Of a stretch of 64,000 nt of DNA, positions 12,580-24,130 are shown one piece after another. Made by a program: the position numbers and the translations under genes. Source of the stretch: Callorhinus ursinus (taxonomy: Eukaryota; Chordata; Mammalia; Carnivora; Otariidae); NCBI RefSeq assembly GCF_003265705.1, contig NW_020313285.1, positions 20,174,711 to 20,238,710 on the forward strand, written 5' to 3'. The first letter of the stretch is position 1. The number at the start of each line of letters is the position of its first letter. The notes under the pieces are model-generated. The model did not search any database. It was given only the letters and a program-made list of their open reading frames with translations, and was not told where the DNA came from.

Positions 12580-12715
12580 GTGGGTGACAGATGTTCTGCC
12601 TGCAACATCTCCCTTAATCCTTATAAAAATCTCATGATGGAAGGACTGTCAGCATTTCCCACTTAAAAATGAGGAAACTGAGACCCAGAGAGAGAAGCAA
12701 ACAGGCTGAATCCAC
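12580..12715 (+). repeat. MIR-type SINE relic
   Basis: 'cttaatccttataaaaatct', 'aatgaggaaactgagaccca' are MIR landmarks. Confidence 0.65.
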
Positions 12716-12739
12716 TTTTCCTTCTATCTGTAACTTACT

Positions 12740-15095
12740 CATCTCTGGATCACTCTTAGCTTCCCTGAAGATTTCAGCCCCGGTCTCACTGCCACTCTCC
12801 CAACATTGCTGTTGTTATTCGTGGGGGTTTCAATGTCCAGGAACATGACCCTCCCATTGCTCTGCCCTCTCATTTCCTTGACAGTGCCTTTCTTAGTGAC
12901 CTCCTCAACTCTTAACTCAGCCACTCATTCTCTTACTTACTTGTCATAACCACAGCTCCTTCATGACCCCACCTCCAACTCTCCCCACTCTGACCACCGC
13001 CTTTTGTATGTTGAGCTCACTCCCTCTGGGGCCCCAATCCCAGCAATCCTTTGATTCTACCGGAGCGACAAGGCTTTGATTATACCTCCCTTTCACCGGT
13101 GTTTATGCCCTTTAAGGGGCCTGTCTCCTTCTTTGCAGTGCTTATCCTTCACGGCAGTTGTTAAAATCGTCCCTCTACATATCATCAACTCTCGTCCTTG
13201 TCCTCCTCTTATTCATCCTTCTTACTGGACAGAAGCCTGACCTTAGCGGAGTCTAACTCTCCACTGCCCTGTTCCTGCCTCTGCATAGTAGATGTGGCTG
13301 CACAACACACAGCCACGCTGATCAGGCATGCTATCAACTACCTCCAACCTCGGGTACCCTCCCTCTCTCCCAACAAGTATTGCATACCTTCTCCTCTCTT
13401 CGGTCTTCGACACCTCCCCTTCCTCCGAACTCTCACATGAGGACCTTGTCTCCCATTTTGCTTGGACAATAGGAGTCATCAGAAGAGAAGCACCACAGGC
13501 TGACATGCTCACATATTCTACCTTCATGCTTCTGCACTCACGGACTACTCCCTCTTTTGGCTGTGGATGAAGTGCTCTTGCTCCCATCTAAGGCCGTCTC
13601 CTCCACTTTGGTGCTGGATAGCAGCCCCTGATGGCCTACGCAAGCACAGGGCTCCTGGAACCTTCCTTTCTTTCTCCTGCCTTGTCAGTTTCTCCCTTTC
13701 CCTACTGGCTCAGTATAAAACATGCTGCTGTTCTCTCATCTTAAAAAGGAATTTCTCTTGACCCCACTTTCCTCTCCAATTACAACTACAGTTTTCTGTT
13801 CCATTTTATAGCAAAGCTCCTCTGTTGAGTTGTCTACACTCATTGTTTCCAGTTACCCTCCAGGCATTCTTTCTTATTCCATTCACTAAGACTTTCACAC
13901 CCACATCCACTTTCTCCACTGAGATTGTCTTATCAAGGTCACAAGTGACTTTTATGTTCCCAAATCCAGTGGTTGCTTCTCAATCCTCATACTACATGAC
14001 CTGTCAAGAGCTTTGACATAGATGATTACTTCCTCCTCTCTGGTACACATTTTTCATTTGGCTTCCAGCCTAATATGCTCTTTTGTGTATTTTTCTTCCT
14101 GAATGACTACTTTTTATATTCTTTCTGAATTTATTCTCTTCTTGATAATCTTAATTTTGGAATGCCCCAAAGATGTGCCCTGTCCTTTGAATTCTCCTTT
14201 TATCTATTTATACTCATTGCCTTAGTGATCTTATGTAAGAGCATTAGATCCCATCCATATGCTGATGACTCCAAAAGTTATGTTTGGCACATCCTTCTCC
14301 TGAACTTGACTCATATATCCACTTGCCAAGTTGATATTTCCACTTGGATGCTAAGTTGTCACTTCAAACTTAACAAGACTAACTCTGGATCTAGTCTTCT
14401 CCATCTTACTTAGTTTCCCCCACCCTTTCACTTGCTTAGGACAAAAAAAAAAAATCTGTCCTAATTTGCTATAGTGTATTCTCCATATATCAGTTGGAGG
14501 GATACTTAGAAAAAGTAGTCAGATCATGGCACTGCCCTGTTCAAACACGCCAACAGTGTCCCATCCACTCAAAGTGGAGTCGTTATGTCATCCTACAAAG
14601 ACATGCATTTCTAGCCCCTCCATTCTCCTCCTGATTTTATTTCCTATGGTTCTCTCCTTCCCTTAGTCTACTCCAGCCACTCTCACTTAATTGCTATTCT
14701 CCCAGTACATTCAGCATGGACAAGACCTTTGTACTGGCTATTTTCTTTGCTTGGAATGCTCTTTCTCCAGGATCTCAGTGACTAACTTCCACAACTCATT
14801 CAAGTCTTTGCTCACATGTCACTTTCTCAGACGCCTTCCTTGACTGTCTTTTAAAAAAATTGTAGCCCTTCTCAATTTGCCATCACCCTATCGTACTTCT
14901 TTTTCCTTCATAGTACTCTTTATGACCATATGACATCACATACTATATATTTTATCTATTTATTGTCCCTGTCCTCTCTTGGAATGTAAGTTTCTCGAGG
15001 GTAGGAAACATTGCTGTTTTACTCACAAGTAGAGTCTAGAACATATTTTGAAACATGATAGACGCTCCATGAATGTTGAGTCAATCAGAGCAGTT
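12740..15095 (+). repeat. Long L2 LINE relic, sense
   Basis: An extended L2-like stretch. The landmarks in order are a cleft of C/T-rich diverged sequence, 'tccatatgctgatgactcca', 'tgctaagttgtcacttcaaa', 'ttgcttggaatgctctttct', 'tctttgctcacatgtcactt', and the end 'gacgctccatgaatgttgag'. Reading frames are broken throughout. The open frames at 13198-13587 are chance. Confidence 0.65.
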
Positions 15096-15371
15096 TACTT
15101 GTCTAAGATAACATAGCTACTAAGTGGTTGAGCCAAGATTCAAAACAGGTAGATCTGACCCCAGTGCTGCAGTCTTTCCTCTCACTGTGTTGCCTCTTTG
15201 AGCAGGATATTCCCTTCTCCTTAGCACACCATGGAAACCAGAGGCTTAATTGGGGCTGACTCTCACCTAAGTTGGGGAAATAAAGGGTGGGCTGATATAC
15301 GGAAGTTTGAACACCTAACAGATTCTCTAGGATAGTAAGTGAGTATACAGGTTTTCAAGTCAGGAGGACCT

Positions 15372-15733
15372 ACAGGGTATTATTCTAAGTGAAATAAGTC
15401 AGACAAAGACAAATCCCATATGATTTCACTCATATGTGGAATTTAAGAAACAGATGAACCTAGGGGTAGGGAAGGAAAAATAGAACAAGATAAAAACAGA
15501 GAGGGAGGCAAACGGTAAGAAACTCTTAACTCTAGGAAACAAACTGACGGTTGCTGGAGGGCAGGGAAGAGGGGATGGGATAACTGGGTGATGGGCATGA
15601 AAGAGGGCACTTGATGTAATGAGCACTGGTGTTATATGCAACTGATGAATCACTGAATTCTACCTCTGAAACTAATAATACACTATTGGTTAACTAAATT
15701 GAGTTTAAATAAAAATTGAAAAGAAAAATAAAA
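15372..15733 (+). mobile_element. 5'-truncated L1 3' end with target-site duplication
   Basis: Carnivore L1 3' end: 'gaaataagtcagacaaagac', 'ggatgggataactgggtgat', 'gatgtaatgagcactggtgt', then an A-rich tail. It is flanked by a 12-bp direct repeat TCAGGAGGACCT at 15360-15371 and 15734-15745. Confidence 0.85.
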
Positions 15734-15744
15734 TCAGGAGGACC

Positions 15745-15900
15745 TGGAGTTTGAACTTCTATTTTACTACTTTTAGTTGTGGGAAATGGAACAAACCATT
15801 CACCTCTTCTGCATCTCAGTTTTTAATCTGTAATAATATACACATCATATAATCATTGGGAGAAACAATACCAAAACAATGTAAAATGCTTAGTGTAGTT
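15745..15900 (+). repeat. MIR-type SINE relic
   Basis: The pattern 'ggaacaaaccattcacctct', 'atctcagtttttaatctgta' matches a diverged MIR. The L1 at 15372 landed at its edge. Confidence 0.5.
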
Positions 15901-15969
15901 AACAATAAATGACACCAATAACAAAATAAGTCAAATAAAAATTTATACTAAAGCCTACAAATGGCAACT

Positions 15970-16070
15970 TAAATCTTTTTATAGTTGACACGAAATGTTA
16001 CATTAGCTTCAAGTGTACAACATAGTGATTCAACTATGGTTAGGCAATTTTTATTATTGTTACCACTTTA
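15970..16070 (-). repeat. Old L1 (L1M-type) fragment, antisense
   Basis: 'ttgacacgaaatgttacatt', 'caagtgtacaacatagtgat' is a common motif of old L1 3' regions read antisense. Confidence 0.5.
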
Positions 16071-16254
16071 TTTTGACCATCGATTTCAAACTCTTGACCT
16101 CTTGCTCTTTGTGGTTTTTAATTATTGGAGTGAGAGCAAGACTGGCTCATGGGAAAGAAAACATAAAATACAGGAGAAACCCTTGATTCCTTCTCTCTCT
16201 CTCCTTCCAGATCTGATTCATATATCAAAAATATACTCTGAATCTGAATTCACT

Positions 16255-16844
16255 TTTCTTTAGCTCTGGTGATCACACCAGTGCTGTCCTGGTTAACACC
16301 TCCAGGCATACACAGGTTACCATTGTTGAACATGATTAAGTCTGTAACCTTACCAGTTCCCAAATCAATCTGAATGAATTTGTTCTGCTTGATGAGATCA
16401 GGGTTGTGGATAGTGTCAGCATCAGACATCACTAGATAGGAGGTTTCTTGTGTGGCCACATAGATCTTTCTCATTTTGCACAACTTGCATTTGGTCTCTT
16501 CAGGAGTAATCTCATGAACAGTAATACGATTCTTGGTGTCATAGTGAGATGGAGGTTGTCTCCAGTCTTGTCAGTGCTGATGACTTCCATTAAACCAACA
16601 ATGAGGTTTAAATCATTGTGGACCTTGCCATCCATCTCAGTGAACTGCTATATGCAACTCTTCTCTACCTTCTATTAGGGCATACATACTCAAGTCTGTA
16701 CTTAAAGGAAGTGACAAGGGGGAGCCATTTTGGCTTGTGGGCACTGGTGAATGGACAGAGAGTAAGCATCCCAAGTCCATTTGTCCAGATTCAGCTCTTT
16801 GAAGCTGCCTTGTGTGACAGTGGCTCTTCGGGACCATGAGCTGT
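16255..16844 (-). pseudogene. RPS4X: RPS4 (RPS4X-like) processed pseudogene, 3' truncated
   Basis: The minus strand matches the intronless coding sequence of ribosomal protein S4 from its first codons to about two thirds of its length. Recognisable pieces are SMYAL (for LKYAL) near the start, MDGKVHNDL and [12 protein letters not shown] in the middle, then [20 protein letters not shown] and [20 protein letters not shown]. Homology stops after GVIT near 16255, so the C-terminal third and any poly(A) tail are missing. The original ATG (16844-16842) is now ACA, and at least two frameshifts separate the readable blocks. Lack of introns across several exon junctions of the parent supports a retrocopy. 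It lies in the TRPC7 intron on the same strand as the gene. No function is expected. The parent could be any RPS4 paralogue. Confidence 0.88.
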
Positions 16845-17604
16845 GGCTGTGCTGGGCAGGAACCAGGAGGCCCTAGAGTTTTGAGTTTTCCAGAATGTCA
16901 TATTAAGGGAATCATATATTACGTAACCTTTTGAGACTGGCTTCTTTTACTCAGTATGATTCCTTTGAGATTCATCCATGTTGCATGTATCAGTAATTCA
17001 TTTCTTTCTATTCCACATTCACGCCTGTACGTGTCAGTTTGTTTATACATTCGCTCAGGGAAGGACATGTGGGTGCTCCTAGTTTTTGGCAGTTATGAAT
17101 AATGCTTCTATAAACATTCATGTACAATTCTTGTGTGAAGATAAATTTTCAGTTCTTTAAGGTAAATAGGAGTGGGATTGTTGGCTATATGGTAAGTGGT
17201 AACGCGGATAAGTTGCTCAGTTTTTGGAATGGATACTATTTTACATTACCACCAATGAATTGTGAGAGTTCCAGCTCATCCATATTCTTACCAGAACTTG
17301 GTATGGTCAGTTTATTTTCTGTGTAGTGGTATCTCATTTAATTTGTATCCCCTAATGGCTAATGATGTTGAGCATCTTTTTATGAGCATCTTTGTATCTT
17401 TTTGGTGAAGTGTCTGTTCATATCTTTTCCATTTTTTAAATTGAGTTTATTTTCTTGTTATTGAGTTTTGAGAATTCTTATATATATTCTGGGTACAATT
17501 CTTTTATAAGAGGGTTTGTAAATATTTTCTCAGGTCTGTGACTTACAGTTTCATTCTTTTACTATCATCTTTCAAAAAGCAGAAATTTTAAATTTATCAT
17601 TTTT

Positions 17605-17804
17605 TTCTTTTTTTAAAGATTTTATTCATTTATTTGACAGAGAGAGACACAGGGAGAGAGGGAACACAAGCAGGGGGAGTGGGAGAGGGAGAAGCAGGCT
17701 TCCTGCCGAGCAGGGAGCCCGATGTGGGGCTTAATCCCAGGACCCTGGGACCATGACCTGAGCTGAAGGCAGATGCTTAATGACTGAGCCACCCAGGTGC
17801 CTCC
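17605..17804 (-). mobile_element. CAN SINE (tRNA-Lys type)
   Basis: The reverse complement starts with the CAN SINE head (CCTGGGTGGCTCAGTC-like), then the body ending GTCAAATAAATGAATAAAAT and an A-rich tail. The antisense motif 'actgagccacccaggtgc' is clear. Confidence 0.9.
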
Positions 17805-17865
17805 CGTTTTTTTTTTTTTCTTTTATGATTATGCTTCTGGTGTTAGAGCTAAGTAATGTTTCTTT

Positions 17866-18049
17866 TTTTTTTTAAGATTTTATTTATTTATCTGAGAGAG
17901 AGCACAAGTTGGGGAGAGGGGCGGAGGGAGAGGGAGAAGCAGACTCCCTGCTGAGCAGGGAGCCTGATGCAGGACTCGAACCCAGGATCCTGGGATCATG
18001 ACCTGAGCTGAGGGCAGACACTTAAGTGCCTGGGCCACCCAGGTGCCCC
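17866..18049 (-). mobile_element. CAN SINE with imperfect target-site duplication
   Basis: The landmarks are 'gcctgggccacccaggtgcc' and a T-run at the left end. Flanks 'gctaagtaatgtttctt' (17849) and 'aactaagcaatctctt' (18050) look like a decayed target duplication, so it is older than the perfect-TSD copies. Confidence 0.88.
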
Positions 18050-18178
18050 AACTAAGCAATCTCTTTTCTTAGACACAGTGTGTTCTCCTCTGTCTTGCTC
18101 TAGAAGCTTTATAGTTTAGGTTTTATATTCAGGTCTATGAACTGTTTTGTGTTAACTTTTATATAAGGTGTAAGGTTT

Positions 18179-18368
18179 AGGTCAAGATTTCTTTTACTGC
18201 GCATAGGTATTCACCCTTTCCAGCTTCAACTGTTGAAATATTCTTTCTCCATGGAGTTGCTTTTGCATGCCTGTCAAAAGTCATTGATCACATTTGTGTG
18301 GGTTTATTTCTATGCTCTCTATTCTCTTTCCTTGACTTTATATCTATTATTTCACTAGTATTTAGTAT
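18179..18368. repeat. Left arm of a ~190-bp inverted duplication
   Basis: Part of the old L1 at 16880-18910. Its reverse complement reappears at 19981-20165 with shared deviations from the usual L1 sequence, for example 'ctgcgcataggta' and 'tttctatgctctctattctc'. Confidence 0.85.
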
Positions 18369-19980
18369 TTGTATTTTTTGGCTTTATATTGTGGGAAAAT
18401 GAGGTATGTTGAGTCCTTCAGGTTCATCATTCTTTTTCAAATTGTTTAAGCTTTTTCTCCTTTCTTTCCTTTTCATATACGTGTTTGAGTAAGCTTGTTC
18501 ATATCTACAAGAAGTTCTGCTGGGAGTTTTACTGGAATTATGTTAAGTCTATAGATCAGTTTGGGGAAAACGGACATCTTAACTATATTGAGTCTTTGAA
18601 CTACGAACATGTTCTATTTCTCCATTATTTAGGTCTTCCTTCACTTCTTTCCTTAGTGCTTTATAGCTTTTGACATATAGATTCTACATTTGTTTTATAA
18701 GAATTTTATCTAAGTATTTTTTTTTAGCTATTGGAAATATTTTTTTAAATGTTTAGTTTCTAATTGTTCATTACTGTGTATAGAGATACGATTGATTTTT
18801 CTGTGTTGACCTTATGTCCTGTGCCCTGGCTAAACTTACTTACTGGTGCTTTGTAGATTCTCTGTAATTTTCTACATAGACAAGCATGTTGTCTGTAAAT
18901 ATGGATTGTTTACTCTTGAATGAACACTTAGCTTAGATCCATTTATTAATATGACTAGTAAAATAGTCAGTTACATGCTTTTACATTGGTTTAAAGATTT
19001 ACAAAATATTATCTTTTAGAACAAAATGTTGACAACAAAGTTTTGCTGGCTTTCAACCCCAGATTACTGGCTCAGAGGTTTTTACGTGGTTAATGTATTG
19101 AATAGTTTTTACAGTATTCATCCACCATTTATTTCTTGCATTCTCCTCAATGCGGATATTAATAGAGATTCTTTGATTTTCAACTGGTCCAGAATTTCTT
19201 CCCTTTCTTTGGGTCCATAATTTTCACAAACACACTTATTACTGAGATGAATCTCAGTCTCTAACACATAATACGCAGAATACAAACCCAAACCATCTAA
19301 CATGGTATGTTCATACCTTGAATTTTTAGGGCTGAAGTGATTGTTTTGGCAATACCATAGTTTCTACTGCACAACAACACAGATGACTACTTTGCTTGAC
19401 TTTGGTTAAAAATCCCAACTCCAAAACTTTTTCAAAGCTACTGACAAACTTAGAAGAGAGAGAGAGAAGCTTATTACGCTGATTGGTCAAAAGTTAAATG
19501 AATTTCTCAGACTGATGTTGTGGAGACGCCCACACAGTACAAGATAATTAATACTCATTCCTCAACGGAGACCTTAGAAATTAGATGAAAAAGGGTGTGG
19601 GCCTCAAATCTACTCCCCCTTTGCCTCCCTTCAGGGACGCAGTTATTGGGCAGGAATGTTCATTGAAGGCTCCAACTGAAATACAGTTGGAGATAAATCA
19701 CCATTCGTGTGCATGCTGGGAGACTTTCTGCCTTTGATATTTAGGCAGAGTTTGTTTAAGAAATGATTTTAATAGCAGTTTATAATAAAAGTGTTCTAAA
19801 CATTTTAGTATTTCATTAGTGTTTATTTAGTATTTCATTAAGTGGTAACACCCTATAAAGCTGGTGGTAATATTATTCCCAAATAAGAGGGGGACTGAAA
19901 ATTGACCACTGGATTTAACAACTTGGAGGTCACTGGTCACCTTGATGGGAGCAATTTTGGGGGGAGTAGAGTAGTATTTC

Positions 19981-20191
19981 ACTAAATACTCGTGAAATAA
20001 TAGATATAAAGCCAAGAGAAGAGAATAGAGAGCATAGAAATAAACCCACACAAATGTGATCAATGATTTTTGACAGCCATGCAAAAGCAACTCCATGGAG
20101 AAAATATTTCAACAGATGAAGTTGGAAAGGGTGACTACCTATGCGCAGTAAAAGAAATCTTGACCTTTAATCCTCCTGGTGAGGATTAAAG
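19981..20191. repeat. Inverted copy of 18179-18368 plus junction hairpin
   Basis: 19981-20165 is the reverse complement of 18179-18368 with scattered mismatches. It ends in a perfect hairpin: CTTTAATCCTC (20165-20175), loop CTGGT, GAGGATTAAAG (20181-20191). No poly(A) tail or target-site duplication is seen. Confidence 0.88.
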
Positions 20192-20319
20192 AGTGTGAAG
20201 AGAGAGAATTTGGGCCAACAGTATAAACAGCTCTTTTGAGGAGTTTTATTGCAAAGGAGGGCAGAAAAATGGCAAAGTAGCTGATGTGAGAAGTAGGGTC
20301 AAGAGAAGCTTTCTTTTTG

Positions 20320-20370
20320 CCCCTTCTTTTTCCCTCCCTCCCTTCCTCCCTCTCTCCCTTCCTTCTCCTG
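20320..20370. repeat. Pyrimidine-rich low-complexity tract
   Basis: C/T-only run of the type (CCCTCCCTTCCT)n on the plus strand. Confidence 0.8.
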
Positions 20371-21189
20371 ATGGGACAAACCATAATATTTTGTATATTA
20401 TTGGAACTTTTCAGTAGATAATTATACGGATCATTGTATTTGATATCAGTAGATCATCGTATTAATCCTTAGTTCAATAGCACATAAGATGACAGAAGAT
20501 GAGATATTCAGATATAAATGAAGGAATAGGTTTAGACAGAATCACATATGGTTTATCTGTCATAGGAGGGAAGGTCAAGTGTGTGGATAAGCATGCTAGT
20601 AGGTAGACATATTGGTGGTGAGAATCTGTAGACATTTTCTTTCTGTTGTTTCACTTTTTTTTCCCAGTGAAATAGGAAGGAAAAACTATCAGCTGAGAAA
20701 AAGAATGGCAGGGGAAGACAATGGAGGTTTGAGGAGAGGAGGTCTGAAATAGGTTTTAGGAAAATTTCAGCGTGAATGGATTCAGGAGATAGGATATAAT
20801 TGCTGGAGGACAATGAGAGTCCATTTGAGGTTCATGGTCAGAGATTCAAAATGAGGCCAGCTAATGTGGTTGATTTTTTTCTAACCACATTCACCTCCCT
20901 GGGTGCCTACGTGGAGTAGGTAGAGAATTAGATTTTACGAGGATTGTCTTTTTGCCGAGGAAAACTGTAGATCAGGAGAGGGGTGCAGGAATGGAGGCAT
21001 GTGTGTGAGAGTGATGATAATGACAGTCCATGGAACTGAGACTGGTTATGAAGAGAGACAGGGCTTCCAGGGGAGAAGGAAAGCGGAAAGGTTAGGAAAA
21101 CAAGATGCAACTACATGTCATCTACAAGAGACCTGCTTTACATGTGAAGTTGCCAGTGTCTTATAAGACTAACTGTAATCTTCCCATAC

Positions 21190-21277
21190 AATCTTAATGT
21201 TCAGTTTTCTCATCCGTCACCTGGGTGGGGGGTTGGATGTGCAGGAGGGAGTGCTAGGGGCAGGAGGTGGCTTTGAA
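21190..21277. repeat. Left arm of 88-bp inverted repeat near assembly gap
   Basis: It matches the reverse complement of 21500-21587 with one mismatch (in the G-run GGTGGGGGGTTGG). Confidence 0.97.
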
Positions 21278-21489
21278 GTCCTGCTCAGCGAGAAGGTACT
21301 GAGTGTGACCTGTGTGCCCGGCACCACGCCAAGTGCTTGAGCTTGCCTCACCGAATCCTTAGCGTGTTGTAATGCTTCCTTATGTTACCGCCATCCCCAG
21401 GTCACTCCTCAGAACCTGTACTGGATTCCCCGCAAGGCTCCTTCTAGCCCCCACTCTGTCCTCAGACCCCACAGAACTTTCATCTCCAG

Positions 21490-21499
21490 NNNNNNNNNN
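21490..21499. other. Assembly gap (10 N)
   Basis: Ten unresolved bases, probably a fixed-size placeholder. The right flank (21500-21587) is an inverted copy of 21190-21277. Confidence 0.99.
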
Positions 21500-21587
21500 T
21501 TCAAAGCCACCTCCTGCCCCTAGCACTCCCTCCTGCACATCCAACCTCCCACCCAGGTGACGGATGAGAAAACTGAACATTAAGATT
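21500..21587. repeat. Right arm of 88-bp inverted repeat, abutting the gap
   Basis: It starts at the first base after the gap with TTCAAAGCCACC and ends at AACATTAAGATT, the reverse complement of 21190-21277. Confidence 0.97.
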
Positions 21588-22259
21588 TAACACACATGGC
21601 TGAATCCTTATTAATTGTAGCTGGGATCACTGAAATAATTAATGGATGTGAAATGCAGGGTAAGAACCTGAGCCTGGTGCTCATTATTGCAGATGAAAAT
21701 TGAAAAGCTTCAATGCATGTTTTAGCTTTCATGCGTACACTTAATTGGTTCATTAACCTTTACCATATCAATAAGCCCATGCTCCAAAGGATCATAAAAG
21801 ACCAATATTCTTCGGCATTTAATCTCCATTTAGGAATGCAGATCCAAGGAAGGTAGTTGAAGTTTCGCACAGGAGTCAGATAGCCAATATTTTTTTGCCT
21901 TGACTGTCCCAGGAGCATTTAGACAATCCCTAGATCCTCAAATCCAAGGTTGTACCCTGAGGGTAGGGTGGGGTGGGGCTGGCTCCCTGCTCCAGTGACC
22001 TGCTCAAAGGCCCTACTCTCTCACTCCGCCACTGGTCACCCACTGTCTCCTTGAATTTATTATTTGCCTTGGCAGGAGGCCTTCCTTTATCCCAGACTTA
22101 ATCCCTGAGTTTCCCAGTGGGGTCTCATGTGCTAAGTGTTTCAGGCTGTGGGAAAGATGGTTTGTACGTGAGCCATTGGTGATCTCAGAATTTTTCAGCA
22201 CAGTCCTGATCAGTCTTTGCATGAGAAGATTGCCTGTGTGGTTAGTGCTTGTGCTCCGG

Positions 22260-22470
22260 AGAATCACAGTGTCTTGGGTTCTGATCCCACCTCTGCTGGA
22301 TACTGGCTGCGGGATTTTGAGTGTATCCTCAGTCTCTCTGTGTGCTGTAGTTTATTTGGTATAATGGAGATGATACTGCTCTTTACTTTTTGCTGCAATG
22401 TGTAAGTTAAATAAGGTAATTTATAAAAGTTGCTTAACACAATGTGTGACAAGTATTAGTCAGTATTATG
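22260..22470 (+). repeat. MIR-type SINE relic
   Basis: 'gatcccacctctgctggata', 'aataaggtaatttataaaag' follow the MIR order (tRNA-like head, core, tail). Confidence 0.6.
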
Positions 22471-22954
22471 AGACGCATGCCTTGTAGGTTACCAGCGAGC
22501 ATGGAAAATTTGTCTCCTTTGGGGTATTGATTTTCAAGTGCCTTTCCTAATAAAGCTGACACACCCCTCATTGGATTCAATCCCCCAGCTTCACCCTGTG
22601 TCAGTGTTCAGGTGGAATGCACAGGCAGTGCATGGATGCTTGGAGCACAGGGTTGGAGCAGAGTCCTTGATAATTCCCAGTGGGTGGTGAGCCTGAATCC
22701 TCAGGTGACTGCACCGCCTTTCTGAGTCAGGCATTGTTGACAGTACTTCTGTTGGTACTTTGGTTTCCAACCTGATTTTTCGTTTACTTAATTGGCAGAT
22801 TCTGACATTGTAAGGGGCTCCCTAACCCATCACGATGACATTGTGAAGTCCCAGAAGTCATGGATAGCTCTGCTTATTGATTTTGTACCAAGTCCCCTCT
22901 GATGGATTTAGAGGCTTGCTTAAGAAGAATAGTGGCTGAGGAGTAATTCAAGTA

Positions 22955-23290
22955 TTTTATTTACTATTTCAGCAAGTATTTTTGAGCACCCACTGTGTGC
23001 CAGGTACTGCGGATACAGATCTAAATGAAACACAGTCCTTCCCCTTGAGGAATGACATATAAGCACGTATGGACCACAAGGTGACCTAAGTGCCTTGCTG
23101 CAGATACGGAGGACTTCGAAGAAGAGGCAGAGTATAAACTGAGACCCGAGGCTGAGTAAAGCTAGGGATGGCAAGGCAGGTCGAGGAGGAGAGGTAACAG
23201 GGAATGGACACTCCAGGAAGAGCGACTGGCAAGTGCAGAGGCCTGGAGGGGAGAGAATATTCACTGATGTGTGGACTGTGATGGGGATTA
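22955..23290 (-). repeat. L2 LINE relic, antisense
   Basis: It starts with the antisense L2 3' end ('gagcacccactgtgtgccag') and continues to 'gcaagtgcagaggcctggag'. Confidence 0.65.
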
Positions 23291-23564
23291 GCTACTTTAA
23301 CCATCACATGGCCATGTGCATAGGTTATGCACCTTATCCACTGTTTTCTATAACTTCATGTAATTAAATAAACATGATCATGCTTAAGGTATCAGAAGAG
23401 GAATTCATGTACACTCTGTGCACATCCTTATTATACAGATTAAAGATGCTACTTGGTTCTCTCTTGGGGAACTCCCAGAAGAGCCTTTTCTCTGCTTTCT
23501 GCTTTTTATACTGGAACCACAGGGAACTGAGACTGGAAGGCAGGTCTCCCTATGTGAACCTTGT

Positions 23565-23706
23565 TCCATCCTCACACCTCACACCTCACAGCCACCTCCT
23601 CCCTCCTCACCTCCTCTCTCTCCCTCCCTGCCTGTCCCTGTCCCTCTCTCTTTCTCTCCCTCCGTCCCTCCCTCTTTACTTCCCCACCCCTCCCCTGCAC
23701 ACACCC
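23565..23706. repeat. Pyrimidine-rich low-complexity tract
   Basis: C/T-rich run including (CCCT)n, (TCTC)n and short CACACCT repeats. The open frames on it are low-complexity artefacts. Confidence 0.85.
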
Positions 23707-23944
23707 ATCGCTCTGTCAACCGTTCAGTCAGTGCTTCATGGTAGGGTGGTTGCTCTAAGCTATGAATCAGGACAGTAGTCAGGTTGGGTGAGTTAAAAGA
23801 GGAAGAGGGACCCTTGGGGTTCATTTACAGAGAACAGCCCCACCTTTTCCCCTGCCTTCCTGCCCTGCCCACATCGGGTTGGCCGAAGCATGATTGGTTG
23901 ATCTTTGTATGCAGTAGAATGGGAGACAATATAAAAACGTATGA

Positions 23945-24130
23945 CAGCTACTATCAGTTAGCATTTATTGAACACTTACTGGGTACCAGGCCTCAGAATG
24001 CTTTACGTATTTAGCTCATTGAATTGTCATCACAAACCTAAGACATAGATACTGTCATCAGTCTTCTTTGATAGACCTGGGAACTGAGGCCCAGAGACTT
24101 CACTGGCACCTGGGATTTGGACCTGGATGT
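23945..24130 (+). repeat. MIR-type SINE relic
   Basis: 'tagcatttattgaacactta', 'gggaactgaggcccagagac' are MIR landmarks. Confidence 0.75.

Larger units (their letters stand above)
16880..18910 (-). repeat. Old L1 (L1M-type) 3' region, antisense, hit by two CAN SINEs
   Basis: Antisense reading of a mammal-wide L1 3' region: 'ccttttgagactggcttctt', 'gagattcatccatgttgcat', 'atgatgttgagcatcttttt', 'ggtgaagtgtctgttcatat', 'cacatttgtgtgggtttatt'. It is interrupted by SINEs at 17605-17804 and 17866-18049. Confidence 0.8.
19840..20880 (-). repeat. L2-type LINE relic, antisense, interrupted
   Basis: Landmarks read antisense: 'gaccactggatttaacaact', 'ctcttttgaggagttttatt', 'agtgaaataggaaggaaaaa', 'ggaggtttgaggagaggagg'. 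It is interrupted at about 19977-20180 by the inverted L1 piece. Confidence 0.55.

Noticed and set aside
13198..14413. Several 60-114-codon frames
   Set aside because: Explained by a decayed L2 LINE.
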